Shown: positions 60,321 to 64,000 of the stretch, piece by piece
Position numbering within the stretch: position 1 is the first letter of the stretch
How the letters are laid out: the number at the start of each line of letters is the position of its first letter
Source of the DNA: DATEPR01 sp963780635
GTDB taxonomy: Bacteria > Actinomycetota > Actinomycetes > Mycobacteriales > Pseudonocardiaceae
NCBI GenBank assembly: GCA_963780635.1
Contig: CAWACW010000012.1
Coordinates: 620,001-684,000, forward strand
Direction of reading: 5' to 3'
Length of the DNA: 64,000 nt
Translations under genes and position numbers: made by a program
Notes under the pieces: model-generated
The model's database searches: none
What the model was told of the DNA's origin: nothing
What the model saw: only the letters and a program-made list of their open reading frames with translations

Positions 60321-60348
60321 CAACTGGGCGGCGGGCACGACAACCGAG

Positions 60349-61653
60349 TCAGTGGACGGGTGGCGGCGTCGTCGTGTCCAGCGGCACCGCTGTCGAACGG
60401 ACCAGGCCCAACTGCACGGTTTGCCGGCCCAGGACCGCGTCCGTGAACCAGTCCATCGCCGTGCGGATTCGGTTGCCCGGCATGGCGAGCAGGTGGTAGC
60501 CGCGGGTCACGGCCTTCGCCGGTAGCCCGGACAGCGGGATGTGCAGCGGGTCCGCCGCGGCCTGCCTGCCGCCGAGATCGACGACGAAACCCAGATCGTG
60601 GTGCTTGTAGTGCCGCATCCGCCCATAGCCGAGGGACGCGGCGACGTTGTTGCCGGCGAGCGTGCCCTGGCGGGTCGCGTGCTGCGCGGTCATCGCGGTC
60701 GCTTGGCCTGGACGGGTCAGGTCCGGCACGGCCGCCGCGTCGCCTGCCGCGAACACGTCCGGGTGGCCGGGCACGACAAGCGTGGGGTCGACGACGAGCC
60801 TGCCCTTCTGCGTCTGCACACTGGTCTGCTCGATCAGCGGGTCGGGTCGCACGCCGACACACCACACGAGCGTCCGCGCCGCCACGAAGTCGCCGGAGGT
60901 CAGCAGCACGCCGTCGCGCTTCGCCTCTTTCACCGAGGTCTCCATCAGCACCTCGATGCCGCGGTCGCGCAGCACCCGGTCCGACGCGGCGGACAACCGC
61001 TTCTGCAGTTCCGGCAGCACCCTCGGTGCCAGATCGAGCAGCAGCCAGCGCATCTTCTGGCCGGCCAGTTCGTGGTGGCGTTTCGCGATCGCCTCGGTGA
61101 ACAGCGGCCCCTGAGCCGCGACCTCGGTGCCCGTGTAGCCCGCACCCACCACGACGAACGTGCAGCGCGCGTCGCGTTCGGCCGGGTCGGACGCACGGGC
61201 TGCCAGTTCGACCTGCCGGATGATGTGGTCGCGCAGATACAGCGCCTCGGCGATACCCCGGAAGCCATGCGCGTGCTCGGCGACACCAGGAATCGGCAGT
61301 AGCTTGTTCACGCTGCCGACGGCGAGGATCAGCCGGTCGTAACCGAGTTCGTGGATGCCGCCCTCGGGATCGGTGTACGTGACCTGACGTTCGTCCAGCG
61401 ACACCTTCGTCACGTCACCGAGTGCCAGCCGCACGCCCGGCAGCGTCGCGGGCAGCGACACCGACACCGAACGCGGGTCGACCACGGCGGCGGCGACCTC
61501 GGGCAGCAGCGGCAGATAGAGGAAGTAGTCCGTGCGGTTGACCAGCACGATCTCGATGCCCGAATCCTTGGGCAGCGTCTTGAGCAGCTTACGTGCGGCG
61601 TGGTAGCCGGCGAACCCGCCGCCGACGATCACGATCCGCGTCGGATCAGCCAT
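60349..61653 (-). CDS. NDH-2-like NAD(P)/FAD-dependent oxidoreductase
   Basis: This 434-residue flavoprotein resembles type II NADH:quinone dehydrogenases. IVIVGGGFAGYHAARKLLK is the FAD site, RTDYFLYLPLLPEVAAAVVD is a typical NDH-2 stretch, FVVVGAGYTGTEVAAQ is the NAD site, and VFAAGDAAAVPDL is the second FAD contact. The C-terminal region is hydrophobic and basic, fit for membrane attachment. NDH-2 transfers electrons from NADH to menaquinone without pumping protons. It begins at ATG 61653, 12 bases after the acyltransferase gene, so it may be the third gene of that unit. Confidence 0.87.
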   Translation of the reverse strand: MADPTRIVIVGGGFAGYHAARKLLKTLPKDSGIEIVLVNRTDYFLYLPLLPEVAAAVVDPRSVSVSLPATLPGVRLALGDVTKVSLDERQVTYTDPEGGIHELGYDRLILAVGSVNKLLPIPGVAEHAHGFRGIAEALYLRDHIIRQVELAARASDPAERDARCTFVVVGAGYTGTEVAAQGPLFTEAIAKRHHELAGQKMRWLLLDLAPRVLPELQKRLSAASDRVLRDRGIEVLMETSVKEAKRDGVLLTSGDFVAARTLVWCVGVRPDPLIEQTSVQTQKGRLVVDPTLVVPGHPDVFAAGDAAAVPDLTRPGQATAMTAQHATRQGTLAGNNVAASLGYGRMRHYKHHDLGFVVDLGGRQAAADPLHIPLSGLPAKAVTRGYHLLAMPGNRIRTAMDWFTDAVLGRQTVQLGLVRSTAVPLDTTTPPPVH

Positions 61654-61665
61654 GCCTCTCTCCTG

Positions 61666-62610
61666 TCATGTCGAGTGTCCGGCGACCCAGTTGTCCACAG
61701 TAGACCAAGTTGCCTCCAGCCACGCGGTCATCGCGTCGTCGTCCCGGGGCACGGCAGCCCCCGGCACGACCGTGGTGCGCACCAGCAGCGTCCGGTGCAC
61801 CGGCAGCCGCCACCACGGCCGGTCCCGGCCGTCCGGCGCGAAACCGCTGTGCGTCAACAACAGCACGTCCGCGGTCGGCGCGCCGACCAGTGCCGCCCCC
61901 GCACCGCCGCGATGCGGTGGCAAGGTATGAGTGTGCCTGCGCGCGAGCCGCGCCGCCCGGTACGCACCCGACTCGATCAGCTTGCGGACCGCCCGCCGCC
62001 ACCGAGGCCAGCTGAAGTTGCCGCCCTCGGGGAACAGCAGTAGGGCGTCACCCGCTGACATCGTCGCCGCGAGCTCACCCAGTCTGCGCCGGGTACCTCC
62101 GGTCCGCCGGGACACGAAGCACAGCGGCAGGTGATCGCCCGCCAGGTCGATGACCGGTTCGGCGCGCAACGCCGCGGTGAGCACGATGCCCAGTCGCAGT
62201 TCGTAGTGCACCGACAGCAGCCATGCGATGAACACCGAGTCGCCGGGGCCGCAGTGCCGCGCCAGCACGATCAGCGGATGACCGGTCGCGACCTGCGCCC
62301 GAGTCACCGAACCGGCCTCCAGTTCGACGCGTACGTCGAGCAGCGAGCGCAGGATCCGGTACGCGCGGTCGGCCACCTCGCGCACGAACGCCTGCCAGTC
62401 CCGCTGCCTGCGCAGCACCACCCCGGGCAGCAACGACAGCTCGACGCCGGCGTACGCCACGACCAGCAGCACGGTCCGCACCGGCAGGCTGGACCGCGTC
62501 ACGGCGGCGACCACGAGTGCGACGAGCAGCGCGGGCAGAGTCAGGGCGAACACGACGAGATCGAGCAGTGCCACGACCGGCACCATCACGATCCGGCACG
62601 CTGTCCTCAC
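61666..62610 (-). CDS. 1-acylglycerol-3-phosphate acyltransferase-like membrane protein
   Basis: This 314-residue protein has two N-terminal membrane segments (VVALLDLVVFALTLPALLVA and VLLVVAYAGVELSLLPG) and the PlsC/LPLAT motifs LARHCGPGDS (a HxxxxD form, His and Asp) and LLLFPEGGNFS (the FPEG motif). It should acylate a lysophospholipid or similar alcohol. The start is GTG 62610, which overlaps the patatin stop as GTGA. Together with the patatin-like lipase, it could form a deacylation-reacylation cycle for membrane lipid remodelling. The acceptor is not known. Confidence 0.83.
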   Translation of the reverse strand: MRTACRIVMVPVVALLDLVVFALTLPALLVALVVAAVTRSSLPVRTVLLVVAYAGVELSLLPGVVLRRQRDWQAFVREVADRAYRILRSLLDVRVELEAGSVTRAQVATGHPLIVLARHCGPGDSVFIAWLLSVHYELRLGIVLTAALRAEPVIDLAGDHLPLCFVSRRTGGTRRRLGELAATMSAGDALLLFPEGGNFSWPRWRRAVRKLIESGAYRAARLARRHTHTLPPHRGGAGAALVGAPTADVLLLTHSGFAPDGRDRPWWRLPVHRTLLVRTTVVPGAAVPRDDDAMTAWLEATWSTVDNWVAGHST

Positions 62611-63434
62611 GACAGCGCCGCGAGATAGTCCCGGGTGGCCTGGTAGGCCAGTTCGGCCCGGCTGCCGATCCGCTTGCTGTCCCGGTAGCGCAGGTTCTCC
62701 CAGGTGGTGGCCCGGCCCGGGGACTGGCCCGTGGGCAGCAGGTGCACGGTGACGCCGTCGGGCACCAGGCTCAGGTCGGTGTGGAACCGGTGTCTGCGGG
62801 CGATCTCGAACGCCACGAAACCGACCTCCCACGGGTAGCGGGGCACCGCCAGGTCCTCCTCGACGCGGCCGACATGCAGCACCCACACCGTGTCCGCGCC
62901 GCGTTGCACCGCACGGCCCAGCGGGATGCTGTTGACCAGACCGCCGTCCAGGAAGTGCTCGTCGCCGATCCGCACCGGCGGGAACACACCGGGTAGCGCG
63001 CAGGACGCCAGCACGGCGTCGATCAGGTCACCGGAGCCGAACCAGTGCTCTCGGGCACCCTCGATGCTGGCCGCGACGCACTCGAACGGCACCACCAGGT
63101 CGCCGAACGTGCGCACCGGCAGCCGCTCGGTGAGCAGCGCGCGCAGTTCGTCGTTGCCGTGCAGGGCGTTGCCGGAGCGGACCAGCGTCACGACCCGGCC
63201 GAACATCGAGCCGCCGAGCACGTCGTGCGCGGCCAGCTCCTCCCAGGTGGTGAGCAGGTCCTTCGCCCCGCGCGGTGTCGGGTCGGCGGCGATCGCGGCT
63301 CCGTTGATCGCGCCGATCGAGGTGCCGCAGATCAGGTCGGGCACGATGCCCGCCTCGGCGAGCGCGCGGGCCATCCCCGCTTCGGCGGCGCCGAGAATGC
63401 CGCCGCCGCCCAGCACGAACGCGTTTGTGGTCAT
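62607..63434 (-). CDS. Patatin-like phospholipase (RssA type)
   Basis: This 275-residue patatin-like protein opens with the oxyanion stretch FVLGGGGILGAAEAGM, has the nucleophile elbow LICGTSIGAINGAA (GxSxG), and the catalytic aspartate in HFLDGGLVNSIPLG. It should hydrolyse acyl chains from phospholipids through a Ser-Asp dyad. ATG 63434 is preferred to the adjacent GTG 63437. Its stop overlaps the acyltransferase start, a strong sign of joint function. The repeats of the SDR gene tail lie just upstream. Confidence 0.87.
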   Translation of the reverse strand: MTTNAFVLGGGGILGAAEAGMARALAEAGIVPDLICGTSIGAINGAAIAADPTPRGAKDLLTTWEELAAHDVLGGSMFGRVVTLVRSGNALHGNDELRALLTERLPVRTFGDLVVPFECVAASIEGAREHWFGSGDLIDAVLASCALPGVFPPVRIGDEHFLDGGLVNSIPLGRAVQRGADTVWVLHVGRVEEDLAVPRYPWEVGFVAFEIARRHRFHTDLSLVPDGVTVHLLPTGQSPGRATTWENLRYRDSKRIGSRAELAYQATRDYLAALS

Positions 63435-63475
63435 CACCTGTGACCTATACCCGATATCGCGGGCGGTCGCTCAGG

Positions 63476-63652
63476 TCAGTTCCCGTCGAAGTCCACAGAG
63501 CGACCCACCTCGGCCCAGCGAGCGCGCGGTCGCTCAAGTCAGCTCCCGTCGAAGTCCACAGACCGACCCACCTCGGCCCAGCGGGCGTCCGCTCAGGTCA
63601 GCTCCCGTCGAAGTCCACGGAGCGACCCACCTCGGCCCAGTGGGCGTCCGCC
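63476..63652. repeat. Three tandem copies of an SDR gene tail with stop
   Basis: The last about 18 codons of the SDR gene at the right edge (ending WAEVGRSVDFDGS and stop at 63598) are repeated twice downstream, at about 63539-63597 and 63476-63538. The copies read DARWAEVGRSVDFDGS and RARWAEVGRSVDFDGN on the minus strand, each followed by TGA. Landmarks are spaced 59 and 63 bases apart. Differences are few and partly synonymous. Confidence 0.9.
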
Positions 63653-64000
63653 GCGGTCAGCTCGGCGAGCTGCCGCGCGGTCATGTCGACGGCGGAGCGG
63701 CCCAGCACCAGGTGCAGCGGCGGTTCGGGCAGTTCGGTGATCTCCAGGAACACCCTGGCGACCTTCGCCGGGTCGATCGGCTCGCGGCCCCGCTCGGCGG
63801 CCAGGAACCGGACCATCGCGCCGATCGTGGCGTCGTACTCGGGGCGGATCTCGCCGACCGTCATCGACGGGCCGGACCAGTCGGTGCGCATCAGGCCCGG
63901 CTCGGCCATCGTCACCTTGACGCCCCGGTTCGCGACCTCCTGCGCCAGCACCCCGGAGAACCCCTCGGTGGCGAACTTGGCGCTCTGGTACGCGCCGACG
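63598..64000 (-). CDS. SDR oxidoreductase, 3' part, runs off the window
   Basis: Only the last 133 codons of this gene lie in the window; the start is beyond 64000. The active-site helix is intact with YQSAKFATEGFSGVLAQEV (YxxxK), followed by VKVTMAEPGLMRTDW, as in classical short-chain dehydrogenases. The C-terminus ends in the segment that is tandemly repeated downstream. In contrast to the two other SDRs in the window, this one keeps the catalytic Tyr and Lys. The cofactor half cannot be seen. Confidence 0.85.
   Translation of the reverse strand, partial: VGAYQSAKFATEGFSGVLAQEVANRGVKVTMAEPGLMRTDWSGPSMTVGEIRPEYDATIGAMVRFLAAERGREPIDPAKVARVFLEITELPEPPLHLVLGRSAVDMTARQLAELTAADAHWAEVGRSVDFDGS

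Noticed and set aside
1..64000. tRNA, rRNA, insertion sequences or prophage genes
   Set aside because: No tRNA-like T-loop with matching stems, rRNA sequence, transposase, integrase or phage structural motif was seen by eye.

Overview
The window is high-GC DNA with strong G/C preference at third codon positions, GTG starts, short overlaps between genes (ATGA, TGATG, GTGA) and several actinomycete-specific families: an XRE/DUF5753 regulator paired with DUF397, an Rv1733c-like membrane protein, DUF3040, LigD-type polymerase domains and large LuxR (LAL) and STAND ATPase regulators. I infer a soil actinomycete, probably of the Pseudonocardiales. This is a judgement from gene content, not from a marker gene. 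I saw no rRNA, tRNA, CRISPR array, insertion sequence or prophage.

Layout. 0.4-14 kb: an IlvD/Edd-type dehydratase with its MmyB-like regulator, divergent from a DHA2-type exporter; a LAL regulator divergent from a medium-chain oxidoreductase; a frameshifted secreted carboxylesterase; a frameshifted membrane protein; a class III cyclase-like protein; a D-amino-acid oxidase with a LysE exporter. 14-20.5 kb: a four-gene DNA end-processing operon, HerA-like ATPase, SbcD, SbcC and NurA-like nuclease. 20.5-24 kb: a secreted glutamic (G1) peptidase with a repeat domain, divergent from a GH18 chitinase with a ricin-type lectin domain. 24-30 kb: a DUF4062-STAND protein, a frameshifted conserved protein, DinB, and a membrane protein/DUF3040/acyl-CoA dehydrogenase operon. 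30-37.7 kb: two divergent operons that together look like a gamma-glutamyl amine or amino-acid catabolic locus: AsnC regulator, glutamine-synthetase-like ligase, Dabb protein and APC permease on one side; aminotransferase, cupin, divergent SDR and class II amidotransferase on the other. 37.7-41.2 kb: a tightly coupled three-gene signalling cassette: receiver/redoxin-like/thioredoxin-reductase-like fusion, cyclic-nucleotide-binding histidine kinase and UBP-type zinc finger.

42-47 kb: a decayed XRE regulator with three frameshifts, its DUF397 partner, a methyltransferase, and a large secreted protein with two near-identical CBM32 domains and a beta-helix. 47-51.5 kb: two LigD polymerase-domain proteins and an SDR/VOC/ECF-sigma operon. 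51.8-56.2 kb: an MFS transporter, an NAD(P)-binding oxidoreductase under a SoxR/MerR-type promoter, an LCP cell-wall protein and a MarR-like pair. 56-64 kb: an E. coli-type arginyl-tRNA synthetase, a thioredoxin-reductase-like enzyme divergent from its XRE-cupin regulator, an NDH-2-like dehydrogenase, an acyltransferase/patatin pair and a truncated SDR.

Two themes cut across regions. Four loci are broken by frameshifts that leave family signatures in adjacent frames, which means either real decay or base-calling errors. At three places (about 48.2, 59.8 and 63.5 kb) the end of a reading frame, including its stop codon, is repeated in tandem just downstream. I know of no described mechanism for this and consider it, with the 9-residue-periodic array at 59.8-60.3 kb, the least explained structure in the window.
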